From positions 92,781,995-92,845,994 of the forward strand of contig NW_026262690.1 of the NCBI RefSeq assembly GCF_021869535.1: a DNA stretch of 64,000 nt, written 5' to 3'. The DNA is from Mytilus californianus. Lineage: Eukaryota > Mollusca > Bivalvia > Mytilida > Mytilidae. Numbering within the stretch: position 1 is the first letter of the stretch; each line of letters starts with the position of its first letter. A program made the translations under genes and the position numbers. Below, piece by piece: positions 1 through 10,199 of this stretch. The notes beneath the pieces were generated by a model. That model saw nothing but the letters and a program-made list of their open reading frames with translations, made no database searches and was not told the origin of the DNA.

Positions 1-573
1 TAACAGTTTTCCGTGTAAAATTCTGCAGTACTTTGATAGTAAAGATATAAAATTTCAAAATAAAAATGAACACAGCCAAGGTTTGTTAATATTGTCTCCG
101 TTTCCGGTGCACGGATGCGGCATGATTGACGTCTGTTATTCCTATTTTCTTTACTATCAGAAGTCAATAATTTCCTATTCTTATTTATGAATTCATTTTC
201 AGAATCCCGAAAATGGAGACCATCCGTACAAAAAGTTCCTCTTTAACAGTACATGTAATGTGTTCAATTCTTTATTCAGTAACATTGTGTTACTGTATTT
301 GTCAAAACCTTTCGGATTTTTTTTGTCCTCAATGCACCTCAACGTCGTAGTTGATTTAGCCGTATAACTTTTTTGATTCGAGCGTCAATGAAGAGTCTTC
401 TTTAGATGAAACGAGCGTCTGGTGTACAAAATTATAAACCCTGAGTCGATTTTTTTTATTGAATTCTTTGTTTGCATTTTGTATTTGTTTGAAATATATT
501 GATAAAATATGCAAGGAAAAACAGTATTATAAACGTGAAAAATTACCAGTGCTACATATTTTTTTTCTCTTAG

Positions 574-699
574 AACTTGTGCCGACTATTAGAAAATTTT
601 ACAGATGAAGAAATAACATCCTACGGAATAAAAAGAAACCCAGTGACGAACAAACCAGAAATAGCATGTTTTATTTCGGCCTTGCATAAATTTATACAG
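574..699 (+). CDS. Dispatched-like exon a (42 codons)
   Basis: Acceptor TTTTTTCTCTTAG ends at 573 and donor GTGAGA begins at 700. It is phase 0 at both ends. It encodes an acidic stretch with DEEITSYGIKRNP and ends ALHKFIQ, inferred to be in the second extracellular loop. Confidence 0.75.
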
Positions 700-3600
700 G
701 TGAGAAAAGATCATGTGCTTTTACTTGAAGTATATAACCAAGGAAGCCGTCTTACTAAAAAGATAGTTCGAATATTGTCTATTTTTCTTTCAATTTTTAA
801 AGTCGTATTTGATGAATTTAAAATGTGATGGTCACAAGCTTTAATTTCGTATAAACTAAAACAAAAACGGCATTAGAAAGCAGTATCATGCCACGAAGAT
901 GTCAATTTCAAAGTAGATAGCTCATAACATATTTATCAAATTTTAGGTATCATTTTTGGAGTATATCATGAAAATTACATATTTCCATAAAAATATTCAC
1001 ATTGTCAGTATTTAAAGTTATCTTTTTTTTTCAAAATAACTAAAACTAGCGCCGGATAAAGTTTGCACGAAAGTTGTTATCATACAAATTGGAAACATAG
1101 ACGAAATCAAGTGATTCGTCTTTCAGTCAATACAAGATCAGCATTTGTATGCATTGAACATCTTCTGTAATTATTATGAAATAAAATAATGTAAGTACTT
1201 TATTATATGTATTTTCAGAATACTGGTTACCTGGAAAATATTCCATTTCCGTTTACAAATGAATCTGTTGTTCCGTTTATGAGAAGAAATTTTCATATAT
1301 ACAACATATCAAGTGTACCGGCAAACTTTAACAGATATTTTGAGGTAAAATAGAAGCTTTTTTGACCCACCTACAATAGTAGAGGGCATTGTTTTCTCGG
1401 ATAATGCGAACGGGACATGGTGACATATGGACACAAACTCTTTTTTATTCATTTTCTAGTTGACATGATTTTCCCACTATTTGATGATTATCATATCGTA
1501 CATATAAGTTTTGAACACAGGCACTTGTCTCTGAAAAAAAAATTCCTATATACCTTAATATAAAAAAAATATTCGTCGTAAAAAATCTTCTTTTCTAAAC
1601 CTGCTTAGCCAATCGAAGTCGGACTTTAACACAATCTATCGCGATTAGTGTCCATATATGGTATAAAGAGTTCCTGTCAATTAGGCAACACAACAGCTGT
1701 TATTAAAGTAGAGCATAGATATAATGAGGTATACACGGAAAGTTTCAATCAACAACACTGTTTTGGCTAAAAAGAGAAATATAAAAAAAATATTATTAAT
1801 GACCTCAACGACCTTTAAAACTGATAAGCGTATTATGTAATTGGAAAATCTTACAAATTGTTACTAAACTTCAAGGAAAGATAAGAGAATGCCGGCAGGC
1901 TGAATATTGGTTTGCATCCCAAAATGTTATAAAAAGCCATCCATTCTACTCCTTAAAAGCAATTATGAAAAGGGTTATTCATGTACACACTGAATATAAG
2001 TCTTTTTTATGTTAAAAATACTTGCAAAAATATTTCTATTAATCTAAGACTCTACCAGAGTTATGGTACTCGTATTATTTTTATCTTTTTATCCATGCAT
2101 ATTTAACCGGAGCTATGCATGGACATCATGAGAGCGATACAGGTTCCTAATAGTCTCTTATAAACTTAAGTTTGGTTATATATTACATATTGAAAAGTAA
2201 ATAGAATTTTAATACAAATTGTAGATTCTTGTATCTTATTGGCTTAGTAATGGATATACACACATTCCAACTGAAGACTTCTTGACATATCATCGTCTTA
2301 TTGGTGAGACAACAATACCAGGAGTAACTCAACATTTCAACAGATCGTCTTTTATTGGTAACTAAAATTTCTCATTTATGACATTACTGAATAGGACTTT
2401 TTATGGGTTTTTTTTCTTTTGCTCGTTATATCCTCAGGATCTTTAAAATAGTTTTGATTGAAGCGGTCCGGAGACTCCATATGACAGTTATTTCCCTTTC
2501 TGTATTTAAAATAAGTGAAATGTAATTGTAACTGGTACACCATAAGTAAAAGAGACCAGGGTCTTTTGAATTGAGGTCCTTGGTCCTCCAAAAAGAAAAT
2601 GGGGTCAAGGTCAAAGATCAAGGTCAGATTATAATTTTTTTTTAATTTGGCTTAATATTGCTTCTTTTCAGAAACCGTGTAAGATATCGACAAAATATTT
2701 TAACTTAACTGATATTTGCGACGTGTCGTAACATACATATTTTGGTTAAAAGGGTGCGTTGACATTTAATGGGAGTTTCCTCCCCTCTAATACTCAAAAT
2801 AAACATTATTGGGATAGAACTCATTTCCCTTACATAGTGGAGACTAAGGGTAATTTGATTTGAGGTCCTTGCTTTATGACCTTGAATTTTAGTTCAAGGT
2901 CAAAGGTAAAATTGACGTTCTAGATTTTGACCTTTGCTGTAGATTCATATTTTTACATGATAAAGCCTTGGGATCTTTTGCATTAGGTTAGTAGACATAT
3001 GACCTTTAAAATGTCAACCAGAAGTGACCTTTTTTAAACCGGAAGTAGCAATTAATTTCCCTTATTTAAAGCAAAACTATATAGAAACTATATATTCTTT
3101 AAATCAGAGTAAAGTAAGCTATTATTTGACTCCGGAAGTGACTTTGATGTAACCGGAAGTGGCTTATTATCTCCCTTAATTGATGAAAAAAGTGCCTCAA
3201 ACATTGTATTTTCAAAATCAGTGTGTGATAAGCTATCATTTAAGCCCGGACATACTGTTTTTAATCAAAATTTTCTAATCTTAAGTGAATTTGAGTGGAA
3301 AGACCTTCAATTGTTCTCTGAACAATTGGTTTTTAATTTGTTCTTGTTATGTGCTATTGGTTAGAACAGGTGATTGTGTATAAAAACGCATAGCAAAAGC
3401 ATGGTTGAATGTCCCTTTGGTGTCTTTCGTCTCTGTTGCTAGGGGTTTGCTATTTAGGACTAAGATTTTTAAATAGAAATCAATTTTGATCTGTTTCCAT
3501 TTTTATGTAGGAACGTATGGAACAAGACTGAGAGTAATTGCAATAGAAATAAACACAACATTTACTTTTCAAAACATTGGATATCGTGAAGGCAAACCAA

Positions 3601-6600
3601 TATATCATTTGTGGGAAAAGTTTATACAGCAGGAGGTAAAAGAAGTTTGTACTTGCACGTGTTACATGTGAACAAAATAATATAAATACAACTACACGTA
3701 TAAGAATTTATAATTAAATAGTTTAACTTAAGATATGTATCCACTAAATTGATGCAATCTTATTAACCAATGGAAATGAAATTTTCTCTGTTGAACCCAT
3801 TCACATTTTCGAGATTCTGAGTTATTTTGAATCTTTTCATATCACATGGACTAACAATTATATATAATTTTTGTGGTGGTTTTTTTTTATACCTGCCTTC
3901 TTTGATCAATGATTTTTTTATAAGATAACATTCTTCCATTTTTTACAGAAAACAGTAATTTTAAAACAGTCAATTATATGTCAAAACAACTAAATATTTT
4001 ATTTTTAATAATAATAATAATTTATCGACTGTCAAACTTATAATGACTACAAAAATGAAATATTCAAGCAAACACAAAGAAAAGAAGAGAAGAGCAACAT
4101 TAATTGTACTAAAACAATTCTTTTTTTTCGTATTTGCTTTTTCACCTGACTATGGTGATATAGGTTTTGATGAATTAAAACATCAAAATAATTGACTATT
4201 CCTTTTCTAATATATTATATATAATAGTCTATAGAAAAACAAACAATCAGCAAATTTAATACACAAGACAAGACAAGACAAGGCAATATTTTATTAAAGT
4301 CAGACTTTCCTCTCTTACAAAACATTAACAAATCATAAATTCACTTATAAAACAAGAGCAACTTTAAAAGAGTTAAGAGAGACTATATATTTTTTTTAAA
4401 TATAAACAAGTCTATACGTGTGCATGCAAAACAAATTTCTTGGTAGAGGGGTCTAAATACTGCACAAACAACATTTTCCAAAAGACAAAAAAAGTGAAAA
4501 AGTATATTTTAACAAAACGCATTTGACTAGCAGGTCGAACAACGGATGTTCTTAAACCCTGCTGACTGCCATTGGCGATTACCAAATAAACGGATCACCA
4601 TATGTAACAAAATGGATCTTAACTATTAATTTAATACCAAACAGAAAACAATAAACTAGCGGAAAAGATGGTATACCGCAAACAAAAGGTGCAAAAATTA
4701 GTACACCATATCCGGATTTCGACAATTAATGTTTTAAATATATATACACATAAAAAATAAAACATAAAACATAATAAAAAATATACCTTTTAAGAATATG
4801 ATAAACATTTTCTTTTCAATTAAACAACATAGCAGATCTTAGCAGTGTGAAAGTAAAGATTTTCCCCATTTAATAAAAGTACAAATTTATTTATTTACTA
4901 TAAAAATCATGACAAAAAAAAATTGCACGTAAATTTTCATATAATGGCAAACTCAAAATTACATGTTTCTCATCTTCAATTGTATTATCTTTACAATTAA
5001 AACAAACTCTAATTTTGATACATACCAGACAGTCTAATGACGGTACAGCACAAACAAACAAACAAAATTAAATATCTGACAATTTGTGCAACGATATTGA
5101 TTAAAAATCAAAATATACGTACAAGATGAAATGAAATTGTATCCATAGATATTTCGGCACAACAAATAGCCTTCATCAGTTTCAGTCCTTTTTCAAAATG
5201 TAATAAAACAATGAGGTCTTTGTGAGATAATAGAACTCACTCAAGTATACAGGTAATCTTATACTTTATCCAACTTTAAAAAAAATCCAAATAACGGTAA
5301 AATATTTTTGGCTAACCTAAATACATGACCACTTTATCAGTACCTTTTCTAGAAATAAATGGAAAAGAGTAAAATTTGAAATCAATCAACATTTGTATGT
5401 AGTAGAAAAACAAAGGATATGGGGTATCCATTCATGAAAAAAAATCAGTACATGCAAAGCAAGAAAACCCAAAAAGGCAAAGGAACAGCGCTTTTATTGT
5501 TGTTCTTCATCTCAAAGTCACAGTGAGGCCTTCAACAAAAAACAAAAAAACAACAAAAAAACCCTCACCTCACTGCAAGTTTAAGGCGGCCCGTGGCACC
5601 AGTTTGAGCGGAATTATTTGCAAAATGATTCGGATAGACTTTGTAAGATGTAACCCCATCAAAACACCAGGTTTTGTTTTAGATAATATGCATATGATTT
5701 TTTTATTATTTTTGAACTAGGTATCAAAGATGCCAAGTTCTATGAAAAGTGGCTTCCAATCTACTTATGAATCGTGGCACTGGATAAAACTTCAAGAGGT
5801 ATGAAGATGTACAAGTTAAACTTAAAGTATAACGGACAGGATGTTTGCGCTGTTACCTGTACCACGAAGGACGTTTGCGCTCTAAACACAATGGACATTT
5901 GCGCTTTAAGCTATGATACACCTGAACTAAATTGACTGGAAATTTGCGCTTTTTACTTATGATAGTTTACTTGTAATGTTAACCAAATTAAACAAAGTCA
6001 TTGAAAGATGTTCACATATTCTTTGAAAGTTCATGGCTTATCTAGTAAGATTGTTTTAATTTTTGAAGACCGAAATTTGATTTTTCAAACCACCTGTTGT
6101 TCTTTTTGTCTTTGAGAGAAAAATCATTGTTGTTTTAAGGAATTTACCACATTCACGCTCTTGAAGTGTTGTCGTTTTCATCTGACACAAGCTTGATGGC
6201 GAAAAATGAAGTCCAGTGGCAGATCGGTGGTGGGAGTTCCGGGCGTTAGAACCCCCCCTTTTTTTGACGATCAATGCATTTGAATGGGGACATATAGTTG
6301 GAACCCCCTCTTTATCCTGGGTTAGTAACAACACCCCCCCCTTTTTTTTTATAAATGGCTGGAGCCGCCCCTGAAGTCCTAGCTGTATATGAACACATGA
6401 ATGTATTGTGTTTTTAAAATTAAATGATCTTTTAAACTTTTAACCATAATATAACTCAAATGTTGTGTTGTCTGTTAATAAAGCGCAAATGTCCTTTTGG
6501 AAAGCGAAAATTTTCTTTTTTAAAAGCGCAAATGTCCTTTCAAAAGACGCAAACGTCGCGCACCGAGCATACTCTTTGGTAAAAACGTATTGTGGTTTCT

Positions 6601-7893
6601 ATTGAAAAGCCAAAAAGGCCAGATAAAATCAGCTTTTATTAATGAAATGTCACTGTGATTTGTATGCATTATATAATACGGCTTACATTTTCACTTTACT
6701 TTCAGACTCTTGTGAAATCTGCAGTCAGAGGTGTTGTCATTGGAATATCATTAGCATTTCCAATTCTAACGCTCACAACATTGAATGTGGTGATTGGCTT
6801 TCTTGCTACTATTTGCATCACTATGATTACCGTGGTTGTGGTTGGTTTAATCCCTCTGATTGGATGGAAACTAGGGGTGAGTCGATATTTAAAAAGGTGT
6901 TCAAGATTAGGCAATAAAATGTATTACTGTTGAGAATATATAAACTATAAGTGAATTTTAGTCAAATTTTGTACAAATTGTGTAATTTGTACAAATGTGT
7001 AATTTGTACAAACACTTTTTGGACAAATTACAATTTGTACAAAATAAAAATACAAACTAAAATTTGTACAATTGTTTTGTACAAATTAAAATGAATACAA
7101 CAGGATAACTTGTACACAATATATATATATATATATAGTTTTCCTTGTTCATTGTTCGAACTTCTTGCAGTAATTGCACATACATTGAAGATGTGAAGAT
7201 GTGCACCTCCTACTTTGTACAGGTCTGAATAAATTTTTATCAGGTTTATAATGTGTTGAACATTGACTTTGTCTTTTTTTCAAATTGTTTTGCGTGAAAA
7301 TGTTAAACCAACAAGCAAGTCGGACTCATACACAAACTAAAAACACGCCCATACTAAGGTAACAGGTATACAACTAGGCGTCAATTCTTAAAATCATTAT
7401 CATTCGTGTAAAACAAAACATTTTGAACTATACTTACTATACGGTATATCTTATCTCTTTTTAGGTATTGGAATCTATCAATCTGAGTTTAATCGTTGGA
7501 CTGTCGGTTGACTATGTGGTGCATTTTGCAGAGGCATACAGAACCTCTCCATTTACCCACCGTAAAGACCGCGTAAAGAGCATGTTAGAAGGCATGGGAC
7601 TGTCTGTATTATCAGGGGCGATAACAACCTTTGGTGCTGCTGTTTTTATGCTGTTTGCTGAAATTCAATTTTCATATCAGTTTGGAATATTTGTGATGTG
7701 CACAATCGGAACATCTTTTCTGTTTTCATTTCTGTTATTTCCTGCATTTATGGCATCATTTGGACCCGAAGGAGATAGTGGGTCAATTCCAGCAATTGTT
7801 AAAGCGATTAAATTGAGGTATCATAGGAAACAGGAATATATGAGAGTTAATTGCGATGAAACGTACGATTCAGACATTGAACTATTGAGTTAG
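574..7893 (+). CDS. Dispatched/Patched-like RND membrane protein, 3' part (7 exons)
   Basis: Exons 574-699, 1219-1344, 2225-2357, 3511-3635, 5721-5798, 6706-6876 and 7465-7893 join in phase and encode 395 residues and a TAG stop. The first five exons (about 200 residues) are soluble and fit the large second extracellular loop of the family, ending in a tryptophan-rich WHWIKLQE segment. The sixth encodes two hydrophobic helices. The last carries GLSVDYVVHFAEAY, the aspartate-containing helix typical of Dispatched TM10, then GLSVLSGAITTFGAA and a final helix pair, with a short acidic cytoplasmic tail. Dispatched proteins release lipidated Hedgehog at the plasma membrane; related sterol-sensing proteins have other cargoes, so the substrate is not proven. 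The N-terminal half, including the first loop and sterol-sensing domain, lies outside the window. A Patched-domain-containing paralogue is the main alternative. Confidence 0.82.
1219..1344 (+). CDS. Dispatched-like exon b (42 codons)
   Basis: Bounded by ATTTTCAG and GTAAAA, phase 0 at both ends. It encodes NTGYLENIPFPF through NFNRYFE, a soluble loop segment with potential N-glycosylation sites (NES, NIS). Confidence 0.75.
2225..2357 (+). CDS. Dispatched-like exon c
   Basis: Acceptor AAATTGTAG (weak pyrimidine tract) and donor GTAACT. Starts phase 0, ends phase 1. It encodes ILVSYWLSNGYTHIPTEDF and a loop segment ending NRSSFI. The open frame and the phase match to the next exon support it. 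Confidence 0.7.
2440..3200. repeat. Degenerate direct repeats in a Dispatched-like intron
   Basis: Two blocks share AAGGTCAAAGGTCA-like and AGGTCCTTG motifs (around 2570-2625 and 2860-2940). They are followed by three CCGGAAGT-type motifs (3040, 3132, 3152) next to ATTTCCCTT or TCTCCCTTA. This looks like an old dispersed repeat. The rest of this intron (2358-3510) shows no coding signal. Confidence 0.45.
3511..3635 (+). CDS. Dispatched-like exon d
   Basis: Acceptor TTTTTATGTAG and donor GTAAAA. Enters in phase 1, leaves in phase 0. It encodes TYGTRLRVIAIEINTTFTF and ends WEKFIQQE, a mixed beta-like loop segment. Confidence 0.75.
3636..5500. other. AT-rich intron of the Dispatched-like gene
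   Basis: Long AT-rich intron sequence. It contains a short ACAAG pentamer run near 4265 and poly-A stretches. I see no exon, RNA gene or complete mobile element in it. Confidence 0.5.
5505..5622. repeat. Dispersed repeat, copy 1 (second copy near 46015)
   Basis: TCAAAGTCACAGTGAGGC, then CACTGCAAGTTTAAGGCGGCC and GCGGAATTATTTGC, recur in the same order and orientation at about 46022-46115 with about 20 percent divergence by eye. The AC-rich spacer differs between copies. Confidence 0.5.
5721..5798 (+). CDS. Dispatched-like exon e (26 codons)
   Basis: Acceptor TTGAACTAG and donor GTATGA. It encodes VSKMPSSMKSGFQ and YESWHWIKLQE, the stretch directly before a membrane helix; in frame with both neighbours. 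Confidence 0.7.
5837..6555. mobile_element. Foldback element with GCGCAAATGTCC terminal repeats
   Basis: The left end carries three spaced GGA(T/C)(A/G)TTTGCGCT motifs (5840-5907) and a fourth, GGAAATTTGCGCT, near 5939. The right end carries their reverse complements (AAGCGCAAATGTCC near 6480 and 6525, then ACGCAAACGTC). This gives a roughly 720-bp element with clustered subterminal inverted motifs in the intron before the first TM-pair exon. No transposase frame is visible, so it is non-autonomous or decayed. Confidence 0.55.
6205..6375. repeat. C-rich dispersed repeat inside the foldback element
   Basis: A segment with three poly-C/poly-T blocks (near 6250, 6303 and 6332) ends in CTGGAGCCGCCCCTG. 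Its composition differs from the surrounding AT-rich DNA, suggesting a separate insertion. The family name is not known to me. Confidence 0.4.
6706..6876 (+). CDS. Dispatched-like exon f, two TM helices
   Basis: Acceptor TTTACTTTCAG and donor GTGAGT. Phase 0 at both ends, 57 codons. Two hydrophobic runs, around GVVIGISLAFPILTLT and FLATICITMITVVVVGL, then GWKLG, the helix pair expected before the GLSVDY motif. Confidence 0.85.
6965..7090. repeat. AATTTGTACAAATT palindromic cluster
   Basis: About eight overlapping or adjacent copies of TTTGTACAAATT-like palindromes, direct and inverted, lie within 125 bp of intron between the last two Dispatched-like exons. A short TA run follows at 7119-7137. 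Confidence 0.6.
7465..7893 (+). CDS. Dispatched-like terminal exon
   Basis: Acceptor CTCTTTTTAG, stop TAG at 7891-7893. It encodes 142 residues: GLSVDYVVHFAEAY helix, a basic loop (HRKDRVKSMLEG), GLSVLSGAITTFGAAVF helix, a final hydrophobic hairpin ending FLLFPAFMASFG, and an acidic tail ending YDSDIELLS. The last 43 bases, including the stop, are the first unit of the minisatellite that follows. Confidence 0.88.
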   Translation, partial: VLESINLSLIVGLSVDYVVHFAEAYRTSPFTHRKDRVKSMLEGMGLSVLSGAITTFGAAVFMLFAEIQFSYQFGIFVMCTIGTSFLFSFLLFPAFMASFGPEGDSGSIPAIVKAIKLRYHRKQEYMRVNCDETYDSDIELLS

Positions 7894-8640
7894 TTGCGAT
7901 GAAACGTACGATTCAGACATTGAACTATTGAGTTAGTTGCGATGATACGTACGATTAAGACATTTAACTATTGAGTTGATTACGATGATACGTACGATTC
8001 CGGTATTGAACTTTTTTTGAGATTATTGCGATGATAAGTACGATTCAGACATAAGTGCGATTTAGACATTGAACTATTGAGATTATTGCGATGATATGTA
8101 CCTTTCAGACATTGAACTATTGAGATTATTGGGATGATATGTGCGATTCAGATATTGACTTATTGGAATTATTGCGATGATACGTACGATTGTTGAGATT
8201 ATTGTGATGATAATTGCGATTCAGACATTGAACCATTAGAATTATTGTATCAATACGTATGATTCAAATATTGAACTAATGGAATTATTGTGATGATATA
8301 TGCGATTCAGATATTGAACTATCGAGATTATTGCGATGATATGTACTATTCAGACATTGAACTATTGAGATTATTGTGATGATATGTGCGATTCAGATAT
8401 TGACCTATTGGAATTATTGCGATGATACGTTCGATTGTTCAGATTATTGTGATGATAATTGCGATTCAGACATTGAACCATTAGAATTATGGTATCGATA
8501 CGTATGATTCATATATTGAACTAATGGAATTATAGTGATGATATATGCGATTCAGATATTGAACAATTGAGATTATTGCGGTGATACGTACGATTTAGAC
8601 ATTTTCTTATTCAATTTAGACATTAGCTTATTCATAAATT
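7851..8640. repeat. 43-bp minisatellite starting inside the Dispatched-like stop-codon region
   Basis: The first unit, 7851-7893, is the last 14 codons plus stop. The second, 7894-7936, is an exact copy. Later units decay, keeping ATTGCGATGATACGTACG and TTCAGACATTGAACTATTGA cores to about 8640. A higher-order repeat of about 243 bp is visible (8192-8340 resembles 8435-8590). The array lies in the 3' UTR or just beyond it. Confidence 0.9.
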
Positions 8641-8674
8641 GTAGGGCTTGTATTTCCTATCATAACTTCCTTAA

Positions 8675-9065
8675 TAGAGGGTTGCTGCTCACAAGAAAGC
8701 TATTAAACCAAGAGTTTCAAGTGGTGAAGTTGAAATCATCCCTTCGTAAATTTTACGGACGCCATCACGAGTTGGTTGACCGTTATGGAGTATCCGTTTC
8801 ACAGATGACAACGTGTATGTTCCAATTGTCGTAACTACAATCCCGTCCCCTTTTCCCCGAATGTGACCTAGCGAACTAGATTTATCACCGGGTTTGTACA
8901 ACATGAGCAACACGACGGGCGCCACATGTGGAGCAGGATCTGCTTACCCTTGAATTTGTTTGTTTGTCTTTTTTTTTTAGCCATGGCATTGTCAGTTTAT
9001 TTTCGACTTGTGAGTTTGAATGTCACTTTGCATGTTTGGTATCCGTCGCCTCTTTTGTATAAGAA
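8675..9065. repeat. Dispersed bivalve-type repeat (copies near 20840 and 35225)
   Basis: A block running from AGAGGGTTGCTGCTCACAAG through TTACGGACGCCATCACGAG to CCATGGCATTGTCAGTTTA. The same order of motifs (AACCAAG.GTTT, TTTTACAAACG, GGTTGACC, GCCATGG.ATTGT) recurs at 20840-21260. The tail alone recurs at 20670-20720 and 35310-35385. The minus-strand open frame here is repeat-derived, not a gene. Confidence 0.6.
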
Positions 9066-9800
9066 CATAATTTATCAGTTTGTTTTGTTATAATGATGTC
9101 TTGTTATTATTTTTGATGAATATGATTATAAAGATGAGTTTTGTCTGAATAGTGAGGACCGATAATGTTTTAAGCGCTAATCATAGAAATATTTTCATCT
9201 GGGGTCTACAGCAGGTCAAAGACTGGTATGCGGTTGTCTCTCCGTTTGGGATGAAACATTTTGCACACTTACTCGAGTTTGCCATTACCGATTTACCAGA
9301 AACTTTTTAATCCTTTGAAATGGTTATACGAGAATCTGATTACCTTCAGACGATTTTCTCATTTGTAATTTGAGAGATTTATGACTTTATCCAGTGAAAT
9401 AAATGTTTTATAAACGCAAACTTGTCAATACAATATTTGGTTTATACAAAAGTATACAAACAATAAAAAACATTTATTTAAATAAAGGGGATTAAATTTG
9501 TTTTTTTTTCTTTTCGGTTTTGTCTAGACTAATCTTTGTATAAGAAAGAGAAAAACCGGGTCATTAAGAATATAATCATACTTAATAGAGGATTTAAATA
9601 TTTTCTTATGTCTGACAAAATTTACATAACTATAAGCTGCAATTAAAAAATTAAATTGCTTGGAAAATCCATAGATAATAAACCTGAAATGTTAAATAAC
9701 GGACATGGTTATTGCAGCTTACTTTAATTCACAGGAAAAAAGTATTAACAAAAATACCGAACACTAAGGTAAAATCAAAAAGGGGAAGTCCATAATATTG
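9066..9800. other. Intergenic, no gene seen
   Basis: AT-rich sequence with short open frames only and no splice-supported exon. An AATAAA at about 9401 could in principle serve as a distant poly-A signal for the Dispatched-like gene, but nothing ties it to that transcript. Confidence 0.4.
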
Positions 9801-9804
9801 AAAA

Positions 9805-10195
9805 TCAAAGTACTGAAGTACTGAACATCGGATGACCGCAGGTTCTTGTGGATGGTCAAAAGCACATGTCACAGAAACAGATCACATCTCTATACCTGAA
9901 ACTGAGGTTAATTTACAGAGATTTTTTTTTCTTATACAAGTTCGTGCTTGGATGATGAATAAATGACAGGAAATTCAACCTCACCGTAATAACTATTATA
10001 TTGTAGTGATACAAATCAGTATACCTTAGACTATTATACTAATATAATAATAGTTCCAGAGAATACACTGGTTTGTTGTTATATATTATATTAATATTAC
10101 GGTTGCATGTATATATAATTTTCATCTATTTGTATATCATACTATTCTACTATTATTATAGTGTAATGCAAGTGCATGGTGGACACTCTTCTGTA
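9805..10195. repeat. Dispersed repeat, inverted copy at 47735-48095
   Basis: AGTACTGAACATCGGATGACC, then GTTCTTGTGGATGGTCAAAAG, a GACAGGAAATTCAACCTCACC segment, and GCAAGTGCATGGTGGACACT recur in reverse orientation within an EML intron at 47735-48095. The two copies share about 350 bp with indels. No coding frame is conserved between them. Confidence 0.65.
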
Positions 10196-10199
10196 AAAA

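Noticed and set aside
203-270. Possible further Dispatched-like exon after TTCATTTTCAG, reading NPENGDHPYKKFLFNSTC
   Set aside because: The acceptor is good, but no donor in the required phase 0 is convincing before the frame reaches a stop. It may be real but could not be supported.
8689-8925. Minus-strand 78-codon frame
   Set aside because: It falls entirely inside a dispersed repeat with other diverged copies in the window that do not keep the frame.
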